From Saccharomycopsis phalli (Eukaryota > Ascomycota > Saccharomycetes > Ascoideales > Saccharomycopsidaceae): a stretch of 64,000 bases of DNA. This document shows positions 9,936 through 19,110 of this stretch, in pieces. The stretch spans positions 1,984,001 through 2,048,000 of the forward strand of contig CP073212.1 of the NCBI GenBank assembly GCA_020342235.1, read 5' to 3'. How positions within the stretch are numbered: the first letter of the stretch is position 1; each line of letters starts with the position of its first letter. The translations under genes were made by a program, and so were the position numbers. Below the pieces are notes generated by a model, which was not told the DNA's origin, made no database searches, and saw only the letters and a list, made by a program, of their open reading frames with translations.

Positions 9936-10397
9936 AGTATATTTAGTTCTGTATTTAGCTATATATTGTCTCCGGAAACACGGTGATTCGACAGATATAT
10001 TTTCACTCAGGAACATCCTGAGGCAGCATTCTATTGAAGAAAACCCTTTATAACCCTAAACGGTTATATGGGCTGAAAAACTTCAATGGGAGCAGTGTTG
10101 TTAGTGGTTTAACGTGACTGGCTATTGGTTATGCGAGAAGCCTGGCCATCCTTCGGCTAAATGCCGGCGCTATCCGGCCGCTGAATCTCGTGACGATGGG
10201 CGCACGACTCGTCGGGGTCGTTCATTGCTCGTTTGCGAGACTTCCTTGTATTGCCCTTCTGAGGCGTAGTGTGCTCTTTCTGGAGACTTTCTTGAGTATT
10301 GGGGCGGTTTGGTGGGGCTCGAACCCGGTAACTACCTCATGATGCGCCCTCCATAAGGCATGAGGTGTTTTCCATTCGGCCAAACCTCCTGCCCCCT
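9936..10397 (-). mobile_element. SINE-like retroposon, copy 1 (tRNA-derived head)
   Basis: 462 bp on the minus strand. The 5' end (near 10396) starts GGGGCAGGAGGTTTGGCCG. It carries an RNA polymerase III A-box-like TTGGCCGAATGG and a B-box GGTTCGAGCCC, with GGTTTGG/CCAAACC able to pair as an acceptor-like stem. The body is unrelated to tRNA. The 3' end reads TCCGGAGACAATATATAGC and then an A+T-rich CTAAATACAGAACTAAATAT tail. A perfect 11-bp duplication flanks it (9925-9935, 10398-10408). It is nearly identical to the copies at 30497-30979 and 60458-60936 and lies about 120 bp upstream of the ORF at 10520. Confidence 0.85.
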
Positions 10398-10408
10398 CAC
10401 CTGTGCTA
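10398..10408. repeat. Target-site duplication of SINE copy 1 (right)
   Basis: CACCTGTGCTA; continues into TATAGCC, which may be the TATA region of the following gene. Confidence 0.85.
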
Positions 10409-10519
10409 TATAGCCACTTTGTGCTTGTACCATCAACACTTGTATCGTAACAATATCAATTGCTTCCACCAATTTCAAGCTCAAAATATCCACATTGCTC
10501 AAAATATCATTCCACAACC

Positions 10520-11971
10520 ATGCTAAACTTCTTCAAAGTTATTTACTACCAGTTCCTAAGTGGACTATTGCTCTTGAGTGATTCACCATTCCACACTCCA
10601 GACACCCCAAAAGACAGTCTATGTGGGCTTCCAAAACTGATTAACCAATTACCGGTAATTAATTCCACCTCCAATTTTAATTGGTGCATCCCAACATGGA
10701 GACGCGCCATTATACTTTGTTTTGAAGGTATCAGCAATGACGAACCACTTTTAGTAATCTGGGTCTCGTACTGGAAGCTTATTGTCATAGTATTGGTCTT
10801 GATGTTGACACAAAAGTATTTCTCCACCAAGACCATTAAACCTCTAAGTATGCCCGAATCAATGCTGGAAATTGCCAGTGGGTCTATACCGACAGACGAG
10901 TACAAGGACTCATTACACAGCTACACCAGGAACCAATCGTTGGACGAAATCGAAATTTCTGAGTTTTGCCAATTCCAAAAGAAGTTCCTGATTAGAGAGA
11001 TGTTCAAGTTGAAACAGCAGAAAATTAAGCTTTGGGAGCTCCAAAGACTACAAGAGCTTTTGGAAACGCTACCCAAAGAGCTTCCAGAGTCCCAGAAATT
11101 ACATGAGCTTCCAGATTCCAAAAGATTATCTGAGTTTCTTGATATCCAAGAATTACGATACCATCAACAACTTCAACAAGAGCTTTATCGAGAAATCCAT
11201 CATCAACTTAAACCTCAGGAACTATTTGACAAACATAACCAATCTGACCACGAAACTGGCCTTCAACGAGCTTCAGAAAATGCAGAGGATATCAACAAGA
11301 TTAATATTTCAAAAGTCGAGGATACTCTATACGGTTCCTCAAGGGGCAATTGTAGAAGCTTAACCAACCCAAAAACCATTGGTCAAGATGAAGCCGATGA
11401 AATAGTCCATTTTGCTAATTTCAAAATGCTATTCGCATTTCAAAATGAAATTACCAGTGTGGCAATTTCCCAATACAAGACCAAAGTATGCCTGTCCCAT
11501 TTTTATCAAATACACAATAACTACCTGATGGATTTCAAACGTCATTTACAAGCACCAACTTACCAACCGCTTGATTATCCCAAGATTTATGAAATCTCCT
11601 TGCTTGATACCAGTGGATATTTCAAGCAGGAATTTCAAGAACTCATTCCAGTGGTTTGTTGCAGTATCACCAATTCCCCCAACGGGCCCTCTAATTTATC
11701 TGGGAACACTGAGGCAAAGACAAGAACCAATGAGTCTGATTCGATAATTTACGAATTCCAACCAGTCAAATCCTCCACAAAGGCGCAAAACATTAAGCGA
11801 GTATTTCATCAGCAGTCTCAAGGACTCCGTCGACATTTTAAAAAGCATAAACTAAAAAGGTTTCGTTGGCACCATATAAATGACCAAACATTTTCAGCGA
11901 GAAACTCGTCAAAGGGCATACTGTTGCTTCATTTTTCAAGAAACAATCAAGATGTTGAATGTTCAGATTAA
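10520..11971 (+). CDS. Orphan protein with an N-terminal membrane region and a coiled coil
   Basis: 483 residues from the ATG at 10520 (MLNFFKVIYYQFLSGLLLL); the longer frame begins at a non-ATG codon. Seen: a hydrophobic N-terminus (about 1-20), a second strong membrane segment near 95-115 (IVIVLVLML), a Glu/Gln/Leu-rich coiled coil at about 155-260 with repeated LQELLE/LPESQKL/LQQEL heptad-like blocks, and a basic C-terminus (FKKHKLKRFRWHH). I recognise no family. The ORF length and the TATA-like element at 10404 argue that it is real. It might be a rapidly evolving organelle or nuclear-envelope membrane protein, but this is a guess. SINE copy 1 lies just upstream and may affect its promoter. 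Confidence 0.65.
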   Translation: MLNFFKVIYYQFLSGLLLLSDSPFHTPDTPKDSLCGLPKLINQLPVINSTSNFNWCIPTWRRAIILCFEGISNDEPLLVIWVSYWKLIVIVLVLMLTQKYFSTKTIKPLSMPESMLEIASGSIPTDEYKDSLHSYTRNQSLDEIEISEFCQFQKKFLIREMFKLKQQKIKLWELQRLQELLETLPKELPESQKLHELPDSKRLSEFLDIQELRYHQQLQQELYREIHHQLKPQELFDKHNQSDHETGLQRASENAEDINKINISKVEDTLYGSSRGNCRSLTNPKTIGQDEADEIVHFANFKMLFAFQNEITSVAISQYKTKVCLSHFYQIHNNYLMDFKRHLQAPTYQPLDYPKIYEISLLDTSGYFKQEFQELIPVVCCSITNSPNGPSNLSGNTEAKTRTNESDSIIYEFQPVKSSTKAQNIKRVFHQQSQGLRRHFKKHKLKRFRWHHINDQTFSARNSSKGILLLHFSRNNQDVECSD

Positions 11972-12589
11972 TGACATGTTATTGGTATACGATGTAGATG
12001 AAATTGGAAATGCTTGATTTGAGGAAATTCCAAGGATGCTTCTGTTTATTCAACGTTGGATAAGCTTTTTTTGAAATGGTAAGTGTCTCTGATGATGCAT
12101 TAATGAATGTGCATTCTTTACTTTCTCACTTTACTTACTTCTTTGCTTTTTCACTCTCCCTTTTTTGCTTCTTTGGTAAATCGACTTAGCTGTTCAATTC
12201 CAACTTCACAGCTCCTCTATGTTGATTGTTAGTATATACATCTAGTTTGGTCCCACTGTTTGTATCGATGCAAAAAATAGCCACACATTTAGCAGACTAT
12301 GAATTTATATAGATAATCAAACAGTTGCAAGTATTATTACAAATTTCTAGCCAATGAAAGTCAGTAATGGCACTTGTGAGTCAAACCCACACAGTGTTTA
12401 ACTAACACAAGTCTTGTCAACAATACTGGTGTAAAAACACTTGAATATATTGTCATTTTGAATTATCAATAAAGGCACCCAATATGGATAACAAAAATTA
12501 CTCAATATGAATAACCAAAAGTACCACCATGACCGTCTACAGCACCTAGCGCCAATACATTTACTATAAACTCAATGCAACATCTCCCC
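11972..12589. other. Intergenic, no feature seen
   Basis: Convergent 3' region between the orphan gene and the complex I gene. A+T-rich, with no frame or repeat I can support. Confidence 0.5.
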
Positions 12590-12958
12590 TTATATAGTTC
12601 CCCGCAAGAAATTCTGAACAAACCCATTGTGGTGAATCGTACCATAGCTCTCCTCGTCCTTGAAATACTTCATGACATGGGCCTGTTGTTTCCAGAAGTT
12701 GATCGTCTCCTGGTACTCCATCTGTCCTTTCATATACAATACATTTTGAACAGCCAATGAGTCGACATATCTCTGTCTTTCAAACTCTTGCCGGATCTTT
12801 GTTCTCATTGCTGATACTGGCATATCCAACTCGTACAATTGCACAATGGTAGGTGAGTCGCGAATAAATTTCCGATACAAGCCCAAAACCCGCTTGTTCA
12901 TGTCACTTTTGGTGACTGAGCGCTTTGTGGTTTCTGCAAAAGCTGTAGCAAGGGTCAT
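12590..12958 (-). CDS. Complex I LYR-motif subunit (NDUFA6/NB4M type)
   Basis: 122 residues. Accessory subunit of mitochondrial NADH:ubiquinone oxidoreductase, which binds the acyl carrier protein through its LYR motif. Seen: NKRVLGLYRKFIRDSPTIV (LYR near residue 26-28), a central YELDMPVSAMRTKIRQEF, and YMKGQMEYQETINFWKQQAHVMKYF, closely matching the NDUFA6 pattern K.ELEETI..WKQRTHVM.FF. I start at the ATG at 12958, since the longer frame opens with TTG. The gene implies that this yeast keeps respiratory complex I, which Saccharomyces has lost. Confidence 0.92.
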   Translation of the reverse strand: MTLATAFAETTKRSVTKSDMNKRVLGLYRKFIRDSPTIVQLYELDMPVSAMRTKIRQEFERQRYVDSLAVQNVLYMKGQMEYQETINFWKQQAHVMKYFKDEESYGTIHHNGFVQNFLRGTI

Positions 12959-13084
12959 TTTTCTTTGCAAAGTCTAGTTGACGGATGTGTAGATTTTGCC
13001 CAATTATGGTTCGTCCTTTTTCCAACACATGGCACATAACCATGGTTTTAATTTGTAAGCAAAAATAAAACAAATTTTCGTACT

Positions 13085-13157
13085 GGGCGTGTGGCGTAGT
13101 TGGTAGCGCGCTCCCCTTGCAAGGGAGAGGTCTTGGGTTCGATTCCCAACTCGTCCA
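13085..13157 (+). tRNA. tRNA-Ala (anticodon UGC)
   Basis: 73 nt with D-arm GGCGTAGTTGGTAGCGC, anticodon stem CTCCC/GGGAG enclosing CTTGCAA (TGC), and T-arm with GGTTCGATTCC. It ends with discriminator A and is followed by a T run as terminator. No intron. No LTR lies immediately upstream, unlike the two tRNAs at the right end. Confidence 0.95.
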
Positions 13158-13494
13158 TTTTTTGCTGGTGCAAGCAAACAATTTGTACAAGTGATTTTTG
13201 TAAATTATAATACATTGTGTAGAATATTGAATTTTCTGGGTAGCGTAATAGTAACCAGTCGTGTTTGATGAACCGAGCAATGTTGGTATGATATCCAATC
13301 CATTATTCCAAGTATTTATGTTATATAATATGTAAATGGTATAGTTTAAATGTGTCGATGCAAATTCGCATTGCGATGGATTTTTCTTAATCTTTCAAGA
13401 AGATCATTTGCCCTGTGATATAACAATGTCATATTTGAATTTTCATAGCTCCAATTACAGACATTAATTCTGTACATCATCTTGCCATGTTTGC

Positions 13495-16400
13495 TCATTT
13501 TTCCCCTTGTAAATACTCAATGGCCAGCTGCAAAACCTTTCCCGACTTGTCCAAAACCTTCAAGAACCGGATCAACTCCAAACACATGTCCCACATTTCC
13601 TGGTCGTGGCCAAAATTGTCCACCACCAATTTCAAAAACCTCATAATCTCAAGCTGGTCCTGCGGTGAGATTTCTCCCTTGGACTTGTGGCTGAGGAAAA
13701 TAATCAAAAAGTACCCTGCAGTTTTGTAATCCTTTTGTTGCAAGCAAGTGTTTAAAAGGCCCCGAGGCTCCATGCCTAAGGCCGAGAAGATTTTATCCCA
13801 GTAGTGTACCTCGATTTTCCGGAGACATTTTGCAATGATGCCAAGGTTTGACGGGGCCTTGCCAATGAGTTTGAGAAGGAGGGTCAATTTGGCTGGGGAG
13901 TTGTAGGACTCGATGTTGTTTGTAGTGACCAAGTAGAGGAGAAGCTCAAGGCTGTATTCAAAGTAGAGGCAGTGTTTGTAGGAGTTGTAGAGAAGGTCGA
14001 CGAGCGATGTGTTGACGTCGGATGGGATGGGGCTGGCGATTTGGGGTAGGTTGGGGTGGGCTGGAGGATGCGAGTTTGTGAGATTTGGTGGCAGTGGATG
14101 GTTGTTGGTGGTATTTCCATTTTGCTGTTGGATCTGGGTATGTGTGTTTTTCGATTTATCTTTGGTTTCATCCACATTTTTCGCATTTTTATTTGCATCT
14201 TTTTCCACAACCTCTTTATACAAGTCGTCTTTATCCACATCTTTATACAAGTCGTCTTTATCCACATCTTTATACAAGTCTTCTTTTTCCACTTCTCTTT
14301 TCTCTTCTCTTTTCTCTTCTCTTTTCTCTTCTCTTTTCTCTTCTCTTTTCTCTTCTCTTTTCTCTTCTCTTTTCTCTTCTCTTTTCACCTCCCTTTTCTC
14401 TTCTCTTTTCTCTTCTCTTTTCTCTTCTCTTTTCTCTTCTCTTTTCTCTTCCCTTTTCACCTCCCTTTTCACCTCCCTTTTCTCTTGCCTTTTCTCTTCC
14501 TCGCGTCTCCCCCGCTTCAACCCTCGCGTCAAGGAAAAGTCCAACACATTGTGCAAAAAATACTTCCGGCTCCCCCCGAGCTTCAACACCGTCTGCCGGT
14601 GCCCCTCATACACATCCACCGCCAAGCCAAACATATAATAGTCCACGTTGTCCAACACAAGCGGGTACATTTCCTCCTCGGCCGGTACACGCACCGCCGC
14701 GTCGCCCGAGAGAGCCGCCCGGAGCCCCGCCCGGGGCACGCGGTCTAGCCCGGGATAGTACACGGTTCCCCCGCCGTCGAAAAGGTAAAACGAGCCGCCC
14801 TCGGCCTTGCCAAAGTACTCGGCGTGGTCCAGCAAGAGCCAGGGCTCGTAGGTGTCGCCTGACAACGCCACGTAGTACACCGAGCCGCCGACGCGCGCAA
14901 GCAAGTCGCCTGCGCTGCCCACGGACGCAAGCTGGTACCCGCCCAGCGCCGCCGGAAGCGCAAGGGTCGCCCGCCGCAACACTGCGATGTGCAACAGGTG
15001 CTTGTGGCGTCGGTCCTGGCGTACGTGGTGCCGGCTGAGCCGGAACGCCTGCAAGACGTCGCCCGCCACGACAAGAAGCTCGTTGCCGTCAACGGATATC
15101 TGGCTCACAGGCGCGTCGAGCTCGTGTTTCCACACGGTGCAGTCCTCTGGGTCCACGTCACGCAGCGCCATCCGGCTGACGTTCCACATGACCAAGCTGC
15201 GCCCGTGGGCCGTGAACATGTACTCTTCCAGCCACCAGTGGACTCCACACGTCGTGGTGATGTCGAGACAGTGCCATTCGCCCCGGACGAGGGTGGCGAC
15301 CGCGCTGTCGCCGAACACCGCCAAGGCGTGGCCGGGAGCCGGGGCGCTGCAGCCGCGCACCGGGGCGACCTGGGCGTACACCGCGGGCGGGATGTGCATG
15401 AGCCGCCAGGCGCGGTCCATCGGGCAGTCGTCGGCGGCGTGTGCCGGCCCGCGGAACACGTACACGAGGCTGCGGCAGCGCAACACCGGCGGCCCAAGCG
15501 GCCCAGACGCCCACTGGAGGGTGTCGAGCACGTACACCGAACGGCCGTCAAGGAGAAGAAGCTGGTCTCCGGCGAGAAACTGCGCGGATTTCGCGCCGAG
15601 CCAGGAGGCAGCCGCCGGCGAGCCACGCGCAATGCCCACCGAGCCGCCATAGTCAAACGTCAGAAAGTTTGTGTGGCCGAACCGCGACACGAGACTCCAG
15701 CCGTTGCGGTACACTGCTGCGGCGGCGCCGCGCGGCAGGAGCGTCACGTGCGGCGGGTCGCGGGCGTTCGCCGGGGCGGGGGTCCGCCGCAACAACGCGC
15801 GGGTTGCAAGGCTGTAGTAGACGAGCTCGCCCGCCTGCGTGGTGACCACGAGCGCGCCGGCCGCGGGCGAGAATGCTGCACGTGACCCGCCTATCCCGGC
15901 GGCGATGCAGTGGCCCTGGCTGTGGGCAAGCGTGGCTGGCAAGTCGAACACCCAGCAGTTTCCCGTGGCGGAAACCAAGGCAAACTGGCCGAGGGCGGCG
16001 CAGTAGGCCAAGTCGCGCAAGGGCCCGGTGTTTCTATCGGCATACCACGGAAACTCGCTGAGATAGTGCTGGTGTGCCGAGTCGGGTCTCAGCAAGTCAA
16101 TGAGCTGCAAAGACGTGTCGGAACCGTGGTCAGCGGCGACGCAGATCACTGAGGAGGACACAAACGCCACGCTGGACACGCGCAGCTCGAGCCGGAGCAC
16201 GATGCGGAACCGGAGACCGCACCCGTGGAGGGTGTTCCGCGGGTCCAGATCGAGGAAACTGAGGAGCGAGGGCTTCTGGTCGACGGGGACAACCTCCTGG
16301 ATGAGCGAGTCCGAGTTGTGGGCAAACACCGCGAGAATCTCGTGTTTTGGTCCGGAGTGCTGGGTCGCCGAGTAGACAATGAGGTGGTTTTTCGAGGTCA

Positions 16401-16656
16401 TCACGGCACACAAGTCGCCCCCGGGGGATACCGACACGCTGGCGTTTGTCCCGTACTTTTCCACGTACTCAGGCGTGCGTTTATGGGACGCCAACACCGC
16501 CAAGGGCAGCTGGTGGAGCACGTACACCAGGGCCTTGGAAATGACGAAAAACGGCAGGAGATCGTTGTCGGGTGGAGCCGAGGCCGCGACTAGCGTGTCG
16601 TCGGCATCAAGGTCCGGAAAGTGGATCTCTGAGGGGATCAGAAGAGGCCACAACAT
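13495..16656 (-). CDS. RIC1: Ric1-like subunit of the Ypt6/Rab6 exchange factor
   Basis: 1053 residues, close to the usual length. Ric1 with Rgp1 activates the Golgi Rab GTPase Ypt6 for endosome-Golgi fusion. Seen: N-terminal MLWPLLIP; a beta-propeller-like first two thirds with WD-type strands (VSVSPGGDLCAVMTSKNHLIVYS, FALVSATGNCWVFDLP); and the C-terminal RIC1 domain (about 880-1050: YSLELLLYLVT..., IIAKCLRKIEVHYWDKIFSALG, KTAGYFLIIFLSHKS, WDMCLELIRFLKVL). Between them (about 720-800) lies an insertion made of KREE tetrapeptides and DKDDLYK repeats, encoded by a 12-bp minisatellite. Plus-strand frames over this gene are antisense shadows. A CACGTG lies at 16709, 53 bp upstream. Confidence 0.9.
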   Translation of the reverse strand: MLWPLLIPSEIHFPDLDADDTLVAASAPPDNDLLPFFVISKALVYVLHQLPLAVLASHKRTPEYVEKYGTNASVSVSPGGDLCAVMTSKNHLIVYSATQHSGPKHEILAVFAHNSDSLIQEVVPVDQKPSLLSFLDLDPRNTLHGCGLRFRIVLRLELRVSSVAFVSSSVICVAADHGSDTSLQLIDLLRPDSAHQHYLSEFPWYADRNTGPLRDLAYCAALGQFALVSATGNCWVFDLPATLAHSQGHCIAAGIGGSRAAFSPAAGALVVTTQAGELVYYSLATRALLRRTPAPANARDPPHVTLLPRGAAAAVYRNGWSLVSRFGHTNFLTFDYGGSVGIARGSPAAASWLGAKSAQFLAGDQLLLLDGRSVYVLDTLQWASGPLGPPVLRCRSLVYVFRGPAHAADDCPMDRAWRLMHIPPAVYAQVAPVRGCSAPAPGHALAVFGDSAVATLVRGEWHCLDITTTCGVHWWLEEYMFTAHGRSLVMWNVSRMALRDVDPEDCTVWKHELDAPVSQISVDGNELLVVAGDVLQAFRLSRHHVRQDRRHKHLLHIAVLRRATLALPAALGGYQLASVGSAGDLLARVGGSVYYVALSGDTYEPWLLLDHAEYFGKAEGGSFYLFDGGGTVYYPGLDRVPRAGLRAALSGDAAVRVPAEEEMYPLVLDNVDYYMFGLAVDVYEGHRQTVLKLGGSRKYFLHNVLDFSLTRGLKRGRREEEKRQEKREVKREVKREEKREEKREEKREEKREEKREVKREEKREEKREEKREEKREEKREEKREEKREVEKEDLYKDVDKDDLYKDVDKDDLYKEVVEKDANKNAKNVDETKDKSKNTHTQIQQQNGNTTNNHPLPPNLTNSHPPAHPNLPQIASPIPSDVNTSLVDLLYNSYKHCLYFEYSLELLLYLVTTNNIESYNSPAKLTLLLKLIGKAPSNLGIIAKCLRKIEVHYWDKIFSALGMEPRGLLNTCLQQKDYKTAGYFLIIFLSHKSKGEISPQDQLEIMRFLKLVVDNFGHDQEMWDMCLELIRFLKVLDKSGKVLQLAIEYLQGEK
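14215..14500 (-). repeat. Coding minisatellite inside RIC1 (12-bp unit, Lys-Arg-Glu-Glu)
   Basis: About 17 tandem units of TTTTCTCTTCTC (plus strand), some changed to TTTTCACCTCCC (KREV), at about 14290-14490. They are preceded by three 27-bp units encoding DKDDLYKDV at about 14215-14290. Both unit lengths are multiples of three, so copy-number change keeps the frame. Confidence 0.9.
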
Positions 16657-16739
16657 GGAGTGAAGAAGAATTGTACCGTGTGAGTGGTGCTGCCAATCGG
16701 CGACGGGTCACGTGGTCTTGGCCGGTGATGGTGGTGTGA

Positions 16740-17290
16740 GTGGAATAGTGTGATTATGTGTATTTTCAAGTGGATATACAGTACAGTGTCAAGTGGATTG
16801 TGGTGTAGTGTCAAGTGGATTGTGGTGTAGCGTCAAGTGGATTGTGGTGTAGTGTCAAGTGGATTGCAGTGTAGTTTTTAAATGTATTGCAGTGTAGTTT
16901 TTCAAGTGGATTGTAGTATATTTATAATAATAATATTTATTTTTGTATTTAGCTATATATGGTCTCCGGAATTACGGTTATTCGAAGAATATTATTCATT
17001 TTAGTATATTTGGCCAGGTTGATTGTAGTATAGTGTCAACGGATTGTAGTATAGTGTCAACGGATTATAGTATAGTTTTTCAAGTGGATTGTAGTGTATT
17101 TGGTCAAGTGGATCGTAAGATATTTGACCAAGTTGATTGTAGTATAGTGTCAGCGGATTGTAGTATAGTGTCAGCGGATTGTAGTATATTTGGCCAAGTT
17201 GATTGTAGTATTCTGTCAGCGGATTGTAGTGTTGGTTACGCGGATTTTATTCTCGTTGGTTACGCAGATTGTAGTATAGTCAACTAATTC
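16740..17290 (+). repeat. Minisatellite array (AAGTGGATTGTAGTGTAGTGTC type)
   Basis: About 20 imperfect units built around GGATTGTAGTATAGTGTCA. It is interrupted near 16930-17000 by a fragment with the SINE-type 3' end. The 114-residue frame over the right part is repetitive and not a believable gene. Confidence 0.8.
16928..17005 (-). mobile_element. Fragment with the SINE-type 3' end and a (TTA)n tail
   Basis: On the minus strand, CCGTAATTCCGGAGACCATATATAGCTAAATAC resembles the 3' end of the three young SINE copies. It continues into AAAATAAATATTATTATTATAAA, a tail like that of family B. The match is seen in shorter blocks such as TCCGGAGAC and ATATATAGCTAAATAC. Confidence 0.6.
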
Positions 17291-17690
17291 CTACTATACT
17301 TATTCAATACAATTGAAACCACTCGAATATCGCCACACCAGTTTATCATCAATACAGATTATAATACCACCTCATACACACCCACGGACCTTTACACCAC
17401 TCACACTACACCAACATCTATGCAAATAGCCAAATACATTGCCAAGTGCAAGCCCAGCCATCCTTGGCGAAATCAAAATGACCAGCTAGATAACCTGTCA
17501 AGTGGACTGGAATGCAGAGTATTGCAAAGAAAGAGGCAATTCCAGTGATTCTTACACACAATATTAAACTGTCCGTGGAATAAGCATAGACTCACAGCGT
17601 AAAATGTAACGTGAAAAAGCATCAAATGTACCTAGTTATTTACAACTTGTATCTACTCATTACCGTTTATAGCACCATCTATTTCTATCA
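17291..17690. other. Intergenic, no gene seen
   Basis: A+T-rich, with a CACACCAACATC-rich stretch near 17370-17420. No supported frame. Confidence 0.4.
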
Positions 17691-17694
17691 ATTC

Positions 17695-17975
17695 AATAAC
17701 ATTACGAAAAACAGATTTACCGGTATTTCATGACCTATATGCCCAGGTTTAGAGACATTCACTCAGGCAACAATAGGCAAAGGCCCCATGGCCAGAGCAC
17801 AAATTCGCCGCTCTTTACCGTTTCTCATCTGGACAAAAGCCTTCACCCCAATGGATCTTCTCTTGACTCAAAAATCATCGCCATTTTTAGTTTTTTAGAC
17901 GTGTAGTATCAATCTCGTCCTCCAGGGAAGCCTAGCTATAGGAGCAAATAAACATTATTCAAGAACATCTCAGTA
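17695..17975 (+). mobile_element. LINE-like family B copy, decayed
   Basis: Matches the 29.8-30.2 kb copy over CATGACC.ATATGCCCA.GTTTAGAG, CACTCAGGCAACAATAGGCA and GGCCAGAG.ACAAATTCGCCG, then CTGAC/CTCAAAAATCATCGCC and the terminal GAAGCCTAGCTATAG block with an AATAAACATTATT tail. No reading frame survives. Confidence 0.65.
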
Positions 17976-18458
17976 TGTTGTATTGCCAATTGACCAAGGG
18001 CCATTGAAATCAAACATGGAATGGTACATGTATAATTCCACGACTTGTAATTGCTCTACTCATGGAAAATTTGACGCTACAGATACAACTGGTGGTTGCC
18101 ATTGGCAGTGTATCAAACAGTTGTAGTTCTAGAGTGACATTCCTGATCCCATGTCGGGCAGAAAATCTCCCATGGCATATTCAACTCAGTCCAGCAATTC
18201 AATTGACAAATTAATACACTACAAACGGTGAATTGATGATTTAGTTGAAACTACAAAAAAAACACTACCAGCAGTATCAATGATACAGCTGAAACTTAAC
18301 AAGCCGCAAAATCCAAGTGTAATGACAAACCAACTGATTTGCCCAATTGTCAATCTGTTTAGATTGACAAGAATACACAGCCATAATCATGGTCACGTGA
18401 CATTGATGCACTCATGTCCACGTGGAGCAATCTACGGTCCATTCAAAACATATATTCA

Positions 18459-19011
18459 CTAATGATTTCCAGCACCACGGCTGACCTTTTCAAGGACTGT
18501 TTCATAGGCAACTTCGCTGGAGTCGGTTCCTTGGACGTCTGCGGCAACACCGTTCAAAGCACGACGCAAAGCATCCTTGGAGGAGGCGTACACCATCTTG
18601 GACTGACGTTAGTAAAGAGAAAAAACAAGCAGAATACTCACTCTAACCGGGGCAGTGTCTGGCGACCAGGTAAAAAACACAATCTTGGAGCGCTTGCCCT
18701 CACCGTTGGACAACTCATACTCGAAATCATATACCGCGTAACGGCAGTCGTTTTCCGGCAAAGTCTCCAAGAAGGCGTCATAGTCAGTGGCGGTGGATGT
18801 CTCCTTGACCACAATCTCGGTCTTCTTGTCGTTCAACGCGTAAATGACAAACTTGAACTTCTTACCCAACTTCAACTCGTTAAAGGCAGATACAGACTCA
18901 TCAGCAACGGCAACACTATTGTTAGGCGCGCCCTCCAACGCAATTCATTGACTTACCCAGATCTAGACTGTTTGTTAGTGGCTTTCGATCGCCTCCCGAA
19001 GCACGTACCAT
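18459..19011 (-). CDS. COF1: Cofilin (four exons, including a 3-nt and an 11-nt exon)
   Basis: Join of 19009-19011, 18957-18967, 18642-18915 and 18459-18602 gives 143 residues, the normal cofilin length, beginning [13 protein letters not shown] and ending SRGAGNH. Cofilin binds and severs ADP-actin filaments. Seen: [22 protein letters not shown], the [15 protein letters not shown] core, [23 protein letters not shown] (actin-binding helix) and a conserved C-terminus. The three introns of 41, 41 and 39 nt start GTACGT, GTAAGT and GTGAGT and end AACAAACAG, CTAACAATAG and TACTAACGTCAG. Exon 1 codes only the start Met and exon 2 only TCTAGATCTGG. The frame and the family sequence are restored only with this structure. 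Confidence 0.95.
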
Positions 19012-19063
19012 TTTGTAATTGACTGAAAACCAAATAGGGGCTGAAGACAAGTGGTACGAGCAG

Positions 19064-19070
19064 TTACCCG
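19064..19070. promoter_or_regulatory. Reb1-like site in the divergent COF1/19.1-kb promoter
   Basis: TTACCCG, with a TATA-like GTATATAAG at about 19076, in the 99-bp space between two divergent start codons. Confidence 0.5.
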
Positions 19071-19110
19071 GACACGTATATAAGCGTCGGAGTGGTGTCG
19101 GGCTGGGACT

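Noticed and set aside
14009-15885. Several long plus-strand frames (up to 317 codons) opposite RIC1
   Set aside because: They are antisense shadows of a G/C-rich gene and its KREE minisatellite. The minus-strand frame is 1053 codons and matches Ric1 at its C-terminus.
16943-17287. 114-codon plus-strand frame with repeated DCSIVS units
   Set aside because: The frame only translates the 20-bp minisatellite. It has no promoter or family features.
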